Shown piece after piece: positions 1 to 9,205 of a stretch of 64,000 nucleotides of DNA (its first letter is position 1; the number at the start of each line of letters is the position of its first letter). This stretch comes from Duganella sp. BuS-21 (GTDB lineage: Bacteria; Pseudomonadota; Gammaproteobacteria; Burkholderiales; Burkholderiaceae_D). Under the pieces are notes generated by a model, which was given only the letters and a program-made list of their open reading frames with translations, did no database searches and was not told the origin of the DNA. Location: positions 5,952,001 to 6,016,000 of the forward strand of contig CP097466.1 in the NCBI GenBank assembly GCA_041874725.1. The letters run 5' to 3'. The position numbers were made by a program, and so were the translations under genes.

Positions 1-677
1 CGCGCAGCTACAAGGATTACGACGGCGAGCGCGAGATCGGTACCCGCAACATCAAGGTGGCGCTGCGGCGCCTGCGCAAGTTTGCGCGCCAGGGCGCGGC
101 CGAGGAGCTGGCGCTCGACGCCACCATCCATGCCACCGCCAACAACGCCGGCTACCTCGATATCAAGATGCAGCCCGAGCGCAAGAATAATATCAAGGTG
201 CTCATGCTGTTCGACGTCGGCGGCACCATGGACGACCATATCGAGCGCACCGAGGAGCTGTTTTCGGCGTCCAAGACGGAGTTCAAGAACATGGAGTTCT
301 TCTACTTCCACAATTGCGTGTACGAGTATATGTGGAAGAACAACCGGCGCCGCCATTCCGAGCGCTTTCCGACCTGGGACATCCTGCGCAAGTACCCGCC
401 CGACACCAAGCTGATTTTCGTCGGCGACGCCACCATGAGTCCCTACGAGATTCTGCAGCCGGGCGGCTCGGTCGAGTACAACAACGAGGAGGCGGGCAGC
501 GCCTGGCTGGCGCGCTTCACGGCGGCGTTTCCGAAATTCGTCTGGCTCAATCCAGAGCCGGAGAACATCTGGCAGTACCGCCAGTCGATCGGCATCATGC
601 GCCAGTTGATGAACCACCGCATGTTCCCGCTGACCATGGACGGCCTGGAACGCGCCATGCGCACGCTGAGCAAGTAA
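1..677 (+). CDS. VWA-domain protein, 3' part (truncated by window start)
   Basis: The reading frame is open from the first bases, so the gene begins upstream. The visible ~225 residues contain a von Willebrand A fold: a hydrophobic strand ending in a MIDAS-like DVGGTMDDH, a later FVGDATMSP strand, and a C-terminal NHRMFPLTMDGLERAM tail. This pattern is typical of CoxE/VWA proteins that work as metal-dependent partners of MoxR-type AAA+ ATPases; that link is family knowledge, since no ATPase is visible here. The classical DxSxS metal site reads DVGGT, so the second position is not Ser. The stop codon is the first base pairs of a long palindrome that probably terminates transcription. Confidence 0.75.
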   Translation, partial: RSYKDYDGEREIGTRNIKVALRRLRKFARQGAAEELALDATIHATANNAGYLDIKMQPERKNNIKVLMLFDVGGTMDDHIERTEELFSASKTEFKNMEFFYFHNCVYEYMWKNNRRRHSERFPTWDILRKYPPDTKLIFVGDATMSPYEILQPGGSVEYNNEEAGSAWLARFTAAFPKFVWLNPEPENIWQYRQSIGIMRQLMNHRMFPLTMDGLERAMRTLSK

Positions 678-749
678 ATTCGGGGTCAGTTCCGACATTC
701 GGACATTTCGCTCGCGAAATGTCCGAATGTCGGAACTGACCCCGAATTT
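676..749. terminator. perfect 35-bp inverted repeat, probable bidirectional terminator
   Basis: Left arm 676-710 and right arm 715-749 are exact reverse complements, with a 4-nt loop CTCG. The arms carry GGGGTCAG / CTGACCCC near their outer ends. The element starts in the VWA stop codon and ends 10 bp before the kdpE stop, so it separates two convergent genes. No T-run beyond the AAATT/AATTT ends. Related GGGTC hairpins occur at 17220, 17281, 20745 and 52502. Confidence 0.8.
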
Positions 750-759
750 GCCCCCGAAT

Positions 760-1455
760 TTATGGCAGTTGCAGGCGGTAGCCGACGGCGGTTTCCGTGA
801 GCAGGTAGCGCGGTTGGGTGGGGTCGGCTTCCAGCTTGTGGCGCAGGTGGCCCATGTAGATGCGCAGGTAGTGGCCATTCTCCGATTGCGACGGTCCCCA
901 CACGGCGCGCAGCAGCTGCGGGTTGCTCATCACGCGCCCGGCGTTGGCTACCAGTACCGCCAGCAGGCGGTATTCGGTCGGCGTCAGATGCACGTTCTCG
1001 CCGCCGCGCGTGACGCGCCGGTTTTGCAAGTCCACCGCCACCTCGCCGAAGCGCACCACGCCATCGTTGCCGGCCGCCGGCTGGCGCTGACGCCGCAAGG
1101 TGGCGCGCACCCGCGCCAGCAGCTCGCCGGTGCCGAACGGCTTGGTCAGATAGTCGTCGGCGCCGGCGTCGAGCGCGCGGATCTTGTCGGCTTCGCCCAC
1201 CCGCGCCGATAGCACGATCACCGGCACCGTCGACCATTTGCGCAGGTCGATGACGAAGTCGATGCCGTCGCCGTCCGGCAGGCCCAGATCGAGCACGATC
1301 AGGTCCGGCTTGCGGGTGCCGGCGTCGATCAGGCCGCGCTGCAGGCCCGGCGCTTCGTGCACCTGCCAGCCCTCCTCTTCCAGCGCGGCGCGCACAAAGC
1401 GGCGGATCTGCGGTTCATCTTCGACCAGCAGGGCGGTCGGCGCGGTGTCATTCAT
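760..1455 (-). CDS. kdpE: KdpE, response regulator of potassium uptake
   Basis: Cytoplasmic OmpR-type regulator of 231 residues. The N-terminal receiver domain has the acidic pair in VEDEP (residues 11-15), phosphoacceptor Asp56 in VLDLGLP, and the Lys of LTKPFG. The C-terminal half is a winged helix ending in the usual LLTETAVGYRL. When phosphorylated by KdpD it activates kdpFABC under potassium limitation or osmotic stress. The start overlaps the end of kdpD by 8 bp, so the two are translationally coupled. Length and all key residues are normal for the family. Confidence 0.96.
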   Translation of the reverse strand: MNDTAPTALLVEDEPQIRRFVRAALEEEGWQVHEAPGLQRGLIDAGTRKPDLIVLDLGLPDGDGIDFVIDLRKWSTVPVIVLSARVGEADKIRALDAGADDYLTKPFGTGELLARVRATLRRQRQPAAGNDGVVRFGEVAVDLQNRRVTRGGENVHLTPTEYRLLAVLVANAGRVMSNPQLLRAVWGPSQSENGHYLRIYMGHLRHKLEADPTQPRYLLTETAVGYRLQLP

Positions 1456-4315
1456 GGGCTTCCTCGTCCGGCATGGCCGGCGGTGTGCCTAGCGGCAGGG
1501 TAAAAGTAAACAAGGCGCCGCCCAGCGGCGAGGCGGCCTCGCCGCTGCCGGCGCTGATGCTGCCGCCGTGCGCTTCGACGATGGCGCGGCAAATCGCCAG
1601 CCCCAGTCCCACGCCCGGCTTGGCCGATTCGCGCTCGCCACGGGTGAATTTTTCAAACAGCGCTTCTTCGCGTCCCGCCGGCAGGCCCGGGCCGTCATCA
1701 TAAACCATGACCTTGAGCCAGGCGCCGTGCAGCGCGGCAGCGATTTCGATATGGGCGCCGGGCGGCGTGTATTTGGCGGCGTTCTCCAACAGGTTGGCCA
1801 GTACCCGCTCGATCAGCACGGCGTCGTAGCGCACCAGCGGCAACGCCGGCGGCAGGCGGGTGCTGACGCGCTGCCCGCCCACGCTCAGTTGCGCGGCGAC
1901 CGCGCGCAAGGCGCTGCCGACCACTTCTTCCAGCGGCTGCCATTGCAGGTTGAGGTGGACGTCGCCGCTTTGGATGCGCGCCATGTCGAGCAGGTTGGTG
2001 ACCATGGTGCTCATGCGGCGCGCTTCATCATGCAGCGCGGTGGCAGCCTCCAGCTGGGCCGCGCTCAAGGCCGGCCTGGAGCCGGCTAACGACTCGGAGA
2101 TGCCGACAAGCGAGGTCAGCGGCGTGCGCAAGTCGTGCGACAGCGCCGCCAGCAGCGAGTTGCGCAAGCGCTCGGACTCCATGCTGACCAGGGCGTTTTG
2201 CGCCACTTCGATGTAGTGCACGCGCTCCAGCGCGATGGCGGCCAGCGCGGCGAAGGTGTCGAGTTGCTGGCGCTGTTCGGGGATCAGGATCCAGCGCCGC
2301 TGTTGCGGTTCGATCGCCAGCACGCCGCGGGTGCGCATCGGCGCCACCAGCGGCAGGTAGAAGATGCGGCTGGCCGGCAAGGTATCGGTGCCGAGGCCGG
2401 CAGGTTCGGCGCGGTCGTAAGCCCATTGGGCGATGCCGGTGTCGAGCACCGATAGGTGGGCGCTGGTGGCGATGTCGCTGGCGTTCAGCGGCGGCAGTTG
2501 CAGGCGGCCGTCGTCGTTCGGCAGCAGCAGCGTGGCGCGGGCGCGGAAGGCGCGCTGGATGAAGCTTTGGGTGGTGTCGAAGATTTGTTCGGTTTGCAGC
2601 GCGCCTGATAGTTCACGGGCGAATTCGTACAGCGCGCGCGAACGGCGTTCACGGTGCGCGGCGACGCGCGCCTGGAAGCGCAGGTCGGCGGTCAGGTGGC
2701 CGGTGATCAGGCCGACCGCCAGCATCACGAGGAAGGTGATCAGGTATTGAAAATCGGTGACGGCCAGCGTGAAGCGCGGCGGCACGAAGAAGAAGTCGAA
2801 GCAGGCCACGCTAAAGCAGGTCGCCACCACCGACGGTCCGCGCCCAAAGCGCACGGCCACCAGCACCACCACCAGCAGGAATAGCATGGCGATATTGGCG
2901 AGGTCCAGATACGCCAACAGCGGCGCCGCCACCAGTGCGGTGGCCAGGCTAGCCGCCGCCGCGACGATGTAGCCGAGCACGCGCCGGCGCTGCGGCGCGC
3001 CACCGAGTGCGCCGTCGTCGGTGGCGCCGGCTCCGGCGCCGGGCGATGGTGCGCCGGCCGTATCGCGCGCGTCAGCGTCGCCGCCCCAACCGCCGGGCAA
3101 GGCGCCGCGCGCATCGGCTGCGGCGCCGTCGGCATCCTGCCCGCTGCTGCGGGTGGCGGCCGGCTGGTTGCGCGGCACGCCGATTTCGATCAGGTCGAGG
3201 TCCGGCGCGTAGTGGGCCAGGCGTTTGATGTGCGGCGCGCGCCATGGCCAACTGCGGTGGCCGCGGCCCAGCACCAGCTTAGACAGGTTATGGCCACGCG
3301 CGTAGTCGAGCGCCGTGTAGGCGATATCGGGGCCGGACAGCACGGCGGTGGTCGCGCCCAGATCTTCTGCCAACTTGAGGTTTTTCAAAATCTGCTCGCG
3401 CTGCGCCGCCGGCAGGCGCTGCAAGGCTGGCGTTTCGACGTACACGGCGTGCCAGCCGGTGCCCAATTGGCTGGCCAGCCGCGCGGTGCTGCGCACGGTG
3501 TGCTCGCCGTCAGCGCGCGGGCCGACGCAGGCCAGCAGCGCAGCGCCGGTTTTCCAGATGTCGGCTATCGATTTTTCGACACGGTAGGCGCGCACGTCGT
3601 CTTCGATGCGGTCGGCGGTGCGGCGCAAGGCCAGCTCGCGCAATGCGATCAAATTCCCTTTGCGGAAGAAGTTGCGCGAGGCCCGTTCGGCCTGCGCCGC
3701 CTGATATACCTTGCCGCCCTGTAGGCGCGCTAGCAGTTCGTCGGCAGGCACGTCGACCAGCACCACTTCGTCGGCTTGGTCGAACACTGTGTCGGGCAAG
3801 GTTTCGGCCACGCGGATGCCGGTGATGCCACCTACCACGTCGTTCAGGCTTTCCAGATGTTGGACGTTGACGGTGGTGAGCACGTCGATGCCGGCATCCA
3901 GCAACTCCTCGACATCTTGCCAGCGCTTGGGGTGGCGCGAACCCGGCGCGTTGGAGTGCGCCAGTTCGTCCATGAGGATTAATGGCGGCTGCAGGGCCAG
4001 CGCGCCGTCAAGGTCAAACTCGGCCAGCTGCTTGCCGCGGTACTCCACCGCGCGCGGCGGCAGCAGCGGCAAGCCGGCCAGCATGGCGGCGGTTTCGGCG
4101 CGGCCATGGGTTTCCACCACGCCGACCAGCACCGGCTGGCCGTCCGCTTGCAGCTTGCGAGCGGCGGCCAGCATGGCGTAGGTTTTGCCGACGCCGGCCG
4201 AGGCGCCAAAGTAGATGCGCAGTTTGCCGCGCGCGGCCTTGCGTTCCTGCGCCTGCACCTGCGCCAGCAGCGCATCGGGATCGGGTCGTACAGAGTCGGA
4301 GGGGAACATGGCCAT
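1448..4315 (-). CDS. kdpD: KdpD, potassium-responsive sensor histidine kinase
   Basis: Inner-membrane sensor kinase of 955 residues. Order of domains: KdpD N-terminal domain with P-loop GASAGVGKT (Lys44), a universal-stress-like domain (~250-370), four transmembrane helices (~445-545), a GAF-like region, HisKA with His727 in SHDLRTPL, and an HATPase_c domain with DDGPGLP and GVGLGLAI. Length is somewhat above E. coli KdpD (894). The excess lies mainly in a low-complexity Ala/Gly/Asp linker at about residues 385-440, between the stress-like domain and the first membrane helix. It lies directly downstream of kdpC and overlaps kdpE. Confidence 0.96.
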   Translation of the reverse strand: MAMFPSDSVRPDPDALLAQVQAQERKAARGKLRIYFGASAGVGKTYAMLAAARKLQADGQPVLVGVVETHGRAETAAMLAGLPLLPPRAVEYRGKQLAEFDLDGALALQPPLILMDELAHSNAPGSRHPKRWQDVEELLDAGIDVLTTVNVQHLESLNDVVGGITGIRVAETLPDTVFDQADEVVLVDVPADELLARLQGGKVYQAAQAERASRNFFRKGNLIALRELALRRTADRIEDDVRAYRVEKSIADIWKTGAALLACVGPRADGEHTVRSTARLASQLGTGWHAVYVETPALQRLPAAQREQILKNLKLAEDLGATTAVLSGPDIAYTALDYARGHNLSKLVLGRGHRSWPWRAPHIKRLAHYAPDLDLIEIGVPRNQPAATRSSGQDADGAAADARGALPGGWGGDADARDTAGAPSPGAGAGATDDGALGGAPQRRRVLGYIVAAAASLATALVAAPLLAYLDLANIAMLFLLVVVLVAVRFGRGPSVVATCFSVACFDFFFVPPRFTLAVTDFQYLITFLVMLAVGLITGHLTADLRFQARVAAHRERRSRALYEFARELSGALQTEQIFDTTQSFIQRAFRARATLLLPNDDGRLQLPPLNASDIATSAHLSVLDTGIAQWAYDRAEPAGLGTDTLPASRIFYLPLVAPMRTRGVLAIEPQQRRWILIPEQRQQLDTFAALAAIALERVHYIEVAQNALVSMESERLRNSLLAALSHDLRTPLTSLVGISESLAGSRPALSAAQLEAATALHDEARRMSTMVTNLLDMARIQSGDVHLNLQWQPLEEVVGSALRAVAAQLSVGGQRVSTRLPPALPLVRYDAVLIERVLANLLENAAKYTPPGAHIEIAAALHGAWLKVMVYDDGPGLPAGREEALFEKFTRGERESAKPGVGLGLAICRAIVEAHGGSISAGSGEAASPLGGALFTFTLPLGTPPAMPDEEAHE

Positions 4316-4324
4316 GCGCGGATT

Positions 4325-4912
4325 TTACCCTTTCACAAACGGCTTGGCGCGGTCCAGTGCCAGATTCAAGGCCAGCACGTTGACGCGCGACTCGCCGAAG
4401 AAGCCGAACCACTGGTGTTGCTGGTGCTGGTCGATCAGCGCCTGCACTTGCTCTAAGCTGATTTTGCGTGCAGCAGCGATGCGGACCGCTTGGTAGCGCG
4501 CGCCGGCGATGCTGATTTCAGGATCGAGGCCGCTGGCCGATGCCGTCACCAGATCGATCGGGATGGCGGCGGTGTTGGCCGGATCGGCCGCGTGCAGCGC
4601 ATCGATGCGGCCTTTGACGGCGTCGATCAGGGCCGGATTGGTTGGACCTTGGTTGGCGCCGCCCGAACCGGCCGCGTTGTTCGGCATCGGCGCGGTGGCC
4701 GATGGACGGCCCCAGAAGTAGTGCGGCGAGGTGAAAGCTTGGCCGATCAGCGTCGAGCCGATGGCTTTGCCATTCACTTCCACCATGCTGCCGTTGGCCT
4801 GCCCCGGGAAGGCAGCGCTGCCGATGCCGGTCACGGCCAGCGGGTAGAGTACGCCGCAGATCAGGGTCAGCGCGGCAAACACGGTGACGGCGGGACGAAG
4901 TTGCTTAGTCAT
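4325..4912 (-). CDS. kdpC: KdpC, potassium-transporting ATPase subunit C
   Basis: KdpC of 195 residues, a single-span membrane subunit that stabilises the KdpFABC complex and raises its ATP affinity. One N-terminal helix (~residues 8-30) is followed by a periplasmic domain with the family motifs GSTLIGQAFTSP, YFWGRPSA and the helical ASGLDPEIS. Nine bases separate it from kdpB, and it precedes kdpD by 9 bases, so the structural and regulatory genes form one run. The final residues (VKG) end as expected. Nothing unusual. Confidence 0.96.
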   Translation of the reverse strand: MTKQLRPAVTVFAALTLICGVLYPLAVTGIGSAAFPGQANGSMVEVNGKAIGSTLIGQAFTSPHYFWGRPSATAPMPNNAAGSGGANQGPTNPALIDAVKGRIDALHAADPANTAAIPIDLVTASASGLDPEISIAGARYQAVRIAAARKISLEQVQALIDQHQQHQWFGFFGESRVNVLALNLALDRAKPFVKG

Positions 4913-4921
4913 GATGACTCC

Positions 4922-7018
4922 TTAAACCAGATTAAATGCGGCCAGCAGCATGTCGATGGCCTTGATGCCGATGAACGGCAAGATGATGCCACCCACGCCG
5001 TACAGCAGCAGGTTGCGGCGCAGCAGCGCCACGGCGCCGATGGCGCGGTATTGCACGCCTTTCAGCGCCAGCGGGATCAGCACCACGATGATCAGGGCGT
5101 TGAAGATCACCGCCGACATAATCGCCGACGCTGGGCTGGCCAAGTGCATCACGTCCAGCGCCTTCAGTTGCGGGAAGGTGCCGACAAACGCGGCCGGGAT
5201 GATAGCGAAGTATTTGGCGATGTCGTTGGAAATCGAGAACGTGGTCAGCGAGCCGCGCGTCATCAGCATTTGCTTGCCGATTTCGACGATTTCCAGCAGC
5301 TTGGTTGGATTCGAATCCAGGTCCACCATATTGCCGGCTTCTTTGGCCGCTTGCGTGCCCGAGTTCATGGCCACCGCCACGTCGGCTTGCGCCAGTGCCG
5401 GGGCGTCGTTGGTGCCGTCGCCGGTCATGGCGACTAAGCGGCCTTCGGACTGGTAGCTGCGGATCAGTTTCAACTTGTCTTCCGGCGTCGCTTCGGCCAG
5501 GAAATCGTCGACGCCCGCTTCGGCGGCGATGGCGGCGGCGGTCAGCTTGTTGTCGCCGGTGATCATCACGGTTTTGATGCCCATGCGGCGCAGTTCAGCG
5601 AAGCGCTCTTTGATGCCGCCTTTGACGATGTCCTTCAGTTCGACCACGCCCATCACGCGGCCGGCGTCGACTACCACCAGCGGCGTGCTGCCACGGCGCG
5701 AGATGTCGTCGACAGCGCGCGCGGTGTCGGCTGGATACGGTTGGCCCAGCGACTCGACGTATTTACGCACGGTGTCGGCTGCGCCTTTGCGGATCGCGCG
5801 GTTGTCGATGTCGATGCCGCTCATGCGGGTCTGGGCGGTGAACGGCACGAACACCGCGTTCAGCGACGCCATTTCGCGTTCGCGGATGTTGAACTTCTGC
5901 TTGGCCAGCACCACGATGCTGCGGCCTTCCGGCGTGTCGTCGGCCAGCGAGGCCAGTTGCGCCACGTCGGCCAACTGCTGTTCGGTCACGCCCGGCGCCG
6001 GCACGAAGGCCGAGGCTTGGCGGTTGCCCAGGGTGATGGTGCCGGTTTTATCGAGCAGCAGCACGTCGACGTCGCCGGCTGCTTCGACCGCGCGGCCGGA
6101 AGTGGCGATCACGTTGGCTTGCAACATGCGGCTCATGCCGGCCACGCCGATGGCCGACAGCAGGCCGCCGATGGTGGTCGGGATCAGGCATACCAGCAGT
6201 GCGATCAGCACCGTGATGGTGACCGGCGTACCGGCACCGGCGGCGGCCACCGAAAACAGCGAGAACGGCAGCAGGGTCACGGTCACCACCAAGAACACGA
6301 TGGTCAGCGCTACCAGCAAGATGGTCAGGGCGATTTCGTTCGGCGTCTTTTGACGCTTGGCGCCCTCCACCATGGTGATCATGCGGTCGAGGAAGGTCTC
6401 GCCGGGATTAGCGGTGACGCGCACCACCAGCCAGTCCGACAACACGCGGGTGCCGCCGGTGACGGACGAGAAGTCGCCGCCCGATTCACGGATTACCGGC
6501 GCCGATTCGCCGGTGATGGCGCTTTCGTCGACCGAGGCCACGCCTTCGATCACTTCGCCGTCGATCGGGATTACGTCGCCCGCTTCGACCAGGATGTAAT
6601 GGCCTTTGCGCAGGTCGAGCGCCGGCGCCGGCAGCCAGGTGGTGCCGTGCTTCGGCGTCGTCAGCTTCTTGGCGCTGATGCTTTGTTTCAGGCTGCGCAG
6701 CGACGCCGCTTGCGCCTTGCTGCGGCCTTCGGCCAGCGCTTCAGCGAAGTTCGCGAACAGCACCGTGAACCACAGCCAGACGGCGGTGGCGGCGATGAAG
6801 CCGAACGGTGCTTCGCCTTGGCCACCGAGCGCCTGTGCGGCCAGCAAGGTGGTGATGATGCTGCCGACGTAGACCACAAACATCACCGGGCTGCGCAACT
6901 GGGTGCGCGGGTGCAGCTTGCGGAACGAATCAGCGATGGCCGGGACTACCAGCTTGGAGTCGAACATGTTCAACTTCTTGGCCGGCGGATTGGTAAATAG
7001 CGTGCTAGCTTGTGACAT
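4922..7018 (-). CDS. kdpB: KdpB, catalytic P-type ATPase subunit
   Basis: P-type ATPase of 698 residues, the ATP-hydrolysing subunit of the high-affinity potassium pump. Visible motifs: TGES in the actuator domain, the phosphorylation site DKTGTIT with Asp323, the nucleotide-binding KGAAD, and [16 protein letters not shown] in the hinge. Membrane helices flank these domains in the usual arrangement. The SAITGES motif retains the serine whose phosphorylation inhibits E. coli KdpB; that regulatory role is inferred from family knowledge. It lies 9 bp after kdpA and 9 bp before kdpC. Confidence 0.97.
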   Translation of the reverse strand: MSQASTLFTNPPAKKLNMFDSKLVVPAIADSFRKLHPRTQLRSPVMFVVYVGSIITTLLAAQALGGQGEAPFGFIAATAVWLWFTVLFANFAEALAEGRSKAQAASLRSLKQSISAKKLTTPKHGTTWLPAPALDLRKGHYILVEAGDVIPIDGEVIEGVASVDESAITGESAPVIRESGGDFSSVTGGTRVLSDWLVVRVTANPGETFLDRMITMVEGAKRQKTPNEIALTILLVALTIVFLVVTVTLLPFSLFSVAAAGAGTPVTITVLIALLVCLIPTTIGGLLSAIGVAGMSRMLQANVIATSGRAVEAAGDVDVLLLDKTGTITLGNRQASAFVPAPGVTEQQLADVAQLASLADDTPEGRSIVVLAKQKFNIREREMASLNAVFVPFTAQTRMSGIDIDNRAIRKGAADTVRKYVESLGQPYPADTARAVDDISRRGSTPLVVVDAGRVMGVVELKDIVKGGIKERFAELRRMGIKTVMITGDNKLTAAAIAAEAGVDDFLAEATPEDKLKLIRSYQSEGRLVAMTGDGTNDAPALAQADVAVAMNSGTQAAKEAGNMVDLDSNPTKLLEIVEIGKQMLMTRGSLTTFSISNDIAKYFAIIPAAFVGTFPQLKALDVMHLASPASAIMSAVIFNALIIVVLIPLALKGVQYRAIGAVALLRRNLLLYGVGGIILPFIGIKAIDMLLAAFNLV

Positions 7019-7027
7019 GGTGACTCC

Positions 7028-8821
7028 TTATTTGGCAAACAACTGCAAGTGTTCTACGACTGGGCCAAGCGCCAGCGCCGGCACGTAATTGAGCACACCG
7101 ACCAATACCACCACGCCGCACAGCAGGCCGATAAACATGGCACCGTGGGTCGGCATGGTGCCGGCATTGGCTTCCAGACGCTGTTTGCCGGCCAGCGAAC
7201 CGGCGATGGCCAGAATCGGCACGATCATGGCGAAGCGGCCAAACCACATGGCGATTGCCAGCATGGTGTTGTAGAACGGCGTGTTGGCGGATAAGCCGGC
7301 AAACGCGCTGCCGTTGTTGTTGGCGGCCGAACTGAAGGCGTACAGAATCTCCGTGAAGCCGTGCGCGCCGGGGTTGGCGATACCGGCTTTGCCGGCCTCG
7401 CACAGCACGGCAATCGCGGTACCGGCCAGTACCAGCGTTGGCGTAACCAGAATCGCGATCGAGGTCATTTTCATTTCGTAGGCTTGGATCTTCTTGCCCA
7501 GATATTCCGGCGTGCGGCCGATCATCAGGCCGGCAATGAACACCGCCATGATGGCGAAGATCAGCATGCCGTACAGCCCGGAACCGACGCCGCCGTAAAT
7601 CACTTCACCGAATTGCATCAGCAGCAGTGGCACCATGCCGCCGATCGGGGTCAGCGAATCGTGCATGGCGTTGACGGCGCCGCAGGAAGCCGCCGTGGTC
7701 ACGGCCACGAACAGCGACGAGGCGCTGACGCCGAAGCGGGTTTCTTTGCCTTCCATATAGCCGGCGCTTTGATCGACATTGAGTGCCTGCAGAGCAGGAT
7801 GGGCGGTTTGTTCAGCGCCCATCACCACGCAGGTGCAGATCACGAACAACACCGTCATGGCGCCCAGCACGGCCCAGCCTTGGCGCTGGTCGCCGACCAT
7901 GCGGCCGAAGGCGAAGCACAGGCCGGCCGGGATCAGGAAGATCGCCAGCATTTGCACGAAGTTGGTCAGTGCGGTCGGGTTTTCGTAAGGGTGGGCCGAG
8001 TTGGCGTTGAAGAAGCCGCCGCCGTTGGTGCCCAGCATTTTGATGGCTTCTTGCGAGGCCACTGGGCCCATGGCGATGGTTTGGGTGGTGGCGGTCAAGG
8101 TTTCGGTGACCACTTCGCCCTTGGCGTCTTTCAGCGGCTGGCCATCAGCGCCGACTTTCGGCTGGCTGTAGGTGACTGGATCGAGCAACTGCACGTCCTG
8201 GTAGGCCGAGAAGTTTTGGATCACGCCTTGGCCCATCAGGAATACCGAGAACAGCAGCGACAGCGGCAGCAGCAAGTACAAGGTCGAACGGGTCAGGTCG
8301 ACCCAGAAGCTACCGATCGACTTGGTCGAGCGCGAGGCAAAGCCGCGAATCAGCGCAAAGGCGACGGCGATGCCGGTGGCAGCCGAGAAGAAGTTTTGTA
8401 CTGCCAGCGCCAGCATCTGGGTCAGATAGCTCATGGTTTGTTCGCCGCTATAGCCTTGCCAGTTGGTGTTGGCGACGAAGCTGACGGCGGTGTCGAAGGC
8501 CGAATCCGGGCTGACGTTGGCCATCGCTTGCGGATTCAAAGGCAGCCACAGTTGCACGCGTTGCAGCGCGTAGGTGACCAGTGCGCCGATAACGCTGAAC
8601 AGCAGCAGCGATAAGGCATAGGATTTCCAGCCTTGGCCCTCTTTCGGATTGACGCCGGCGGCGCGGTAGATCAGGTGTTCGATTTTGGCCAGCCAGCCGA
8701 AGCCGCGCAGTGGCGCGCCGCTGCCATTGCCGACGCGGGCCAGCAGGATGCCCAATGGGTAGGACAGCGCCAGGAGCACGGCCAGGAAGGCGATCAGCAG
8801 CAGGAGAGATTGCATCGTCAT
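7028..8821 (-). CDS. kdpA: KdpA, potassium-channel-like subunit
   Basis: Polytopic membrane protein of 597 residues that binds and conducts potassium in the Kdp complex. It resembles a superfamily of potassium transporters with four pore loops; [14 protein letters not shown] (around residues 255-270) is the most recognisable selectivity-filter segment. Ten or so transmembrane segments are evident. A longer polar stretch near residues 185-215 ([17 protein letters not shown]) matches a periplasmic loop. Start is two bases after the kdpF stop and the gene is followed closely by kdpB. Confidence 0.97.
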   Translation of the reverse strand: MTMQSLLLLIAFLAVLLALSYPLGILLARVGNGSGAPLRGFGWLAKIEHLIYRAAGVNPKEGQGWKSYALSLLLFSVIGALVTYALQRVQLWLPLNPQAMANVSPDSAFDTAVSFVANTNWQGYSGEQTMSYLTQMLALAVQNFFSAATGIAVAFALIRGFASRSTKSIGSFWVDLTRSTLYLLLPLSLLFSVFLMGQGVIQNFSAYQDVQLLDPVTYSQPKVGADGQPLKDAKGEVVTETLTATTQTIAMGPVASQEAIKMLGTNGGGFFNANSAHPYENPTALTNFVQMLAIFLIPAGLCFAFGRMVGDQRQGWAVLGAMTVLFVICTCVVMGAEQTAHPALQALNVDQSAGYMEGKETRFGVSASSLFVAVTTAASCGAVNAMHDSLTPIGGMVPLLLMQFGEVIYGGVGSGLYGMLIFAIMAVFIAGLMIGRTPEYLGKKIQAYEMKMTSIAILVTPTLVLAGTAIAVLCEAGKAGIANPGAHGFTEILYAFSSAANNNGSAFAGLSANTPFYNTMLAIAMWFGRFAMIVPILAIAGSLAGKQRLEANAGTMPTHGAMFIGLLCGVVVLVGVLNYVPALALGPVVEHLQLFAK

Positions 8822-8822
8822 G

Positions 8823-8912
8823 TTACAGGTCCTCCGCTTTCAACAGGGCCACTACCAGATAGACCAGCAGGCCGGCCGACGCGATGGCGCCGATCACGTA
8901 AAACGTGTTCAT
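8823..8912 (-). CDS. kdpF: KdpF, small membrane subunit
   Basis: A 29-residue ORF directly upstream of kdpA, with one base between its stop and the kdpA start. It starts [14 protein letters not shown], continues as a single hydrophobic helix, and ends [10 protein letters not shown]. This fits KdpF (29 residues in E. coli), a one-helix peptide that stabilises KdpABC in the membrane. Its ATG overlaps the stop of the next small ORF upstream (ATGA). A GGAGG-like site lies within that upstream ORF just before the start. Confidence 0.9.
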   Translation of the reverse strand: MNTFYVIGAIASAGLLVYLVVALLKAEDL

Positions 8913-9001
8913 GGCTTACCTCCGAGTTTTTCGCAACCAGCGGCCATGGCCGCGGTTACCGCGTAAAAGAGCACCATCGCTCCGATAAATACTAAGTCCA
9001 T
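8909..9001 (-). CDS. small 30-aa single-helix membrane ORF leading the kdp operon
   Basis: A 30-residue ORF starts MDLVFIGAMVLFYAVTAA and ends GCEKLGGKP: a hydrophobic helix followed by a short basic tail with one Cys. Its TGA overlaps the kdpF ATG, which is strong evidence of translational coupling. Short one-helix ORFs at this position, ending in a (R/G)C-(E/D)-(K/R)-L motif, are found upstream of kdpF in other bacteria, but I know of no assigned function. It could be a leader peptide that sets kdpF translation or a further small subunit. No Shine-Dalgarno is obvious except GAGGGTGTG. Confidence 0.65.
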   Translation of the reverse strand: MDLVFIGAMVLFYAVTAAMAAGCEKLGGKP

Positions 9002-9078
9002 CACACCCTCACAGGTCTTGTTTTGATAGGAAGAAGCTTAGCCAGAAGGGTCTAAAGATTTTGTAAAGACTTGGAGAG

Positions 9079-9102
9079 GGGGTGTAAACAAAGCGTAAAA
9101 AT
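9079..9102 (-). promoter_or_regulatory. KdpE operator-like site upstream of kdp
   Basis: Read on the minus strand the site is TTTACGCTTTGTTTACACC followed by a C-rich run. The E. coli kdpFABC KdpE site, from memory, reads TTTATACTTTTTTTACACC followed by CCGCCC. The TTTA-N7-TTTACACCCC layout is conserved. The site lies ~80 bp upstream of the first ORF of the operon, in the 204-bp divergent region shared with the dapA-like gene. Downstream on the same strand, CTTTACAAAATCTTTAGACC could carry the promoter. Confidence 0.6.
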
Positions 9103-9205
9103 TTACGTTTTCTTTACGGACGCCGCAGGATTCTTTAGAACGTTTTTACGGGCGTCTCGGTAGGCTGGGTCCATCGCAACTACCGATCAAAAACAGATCA
9201 CAATC

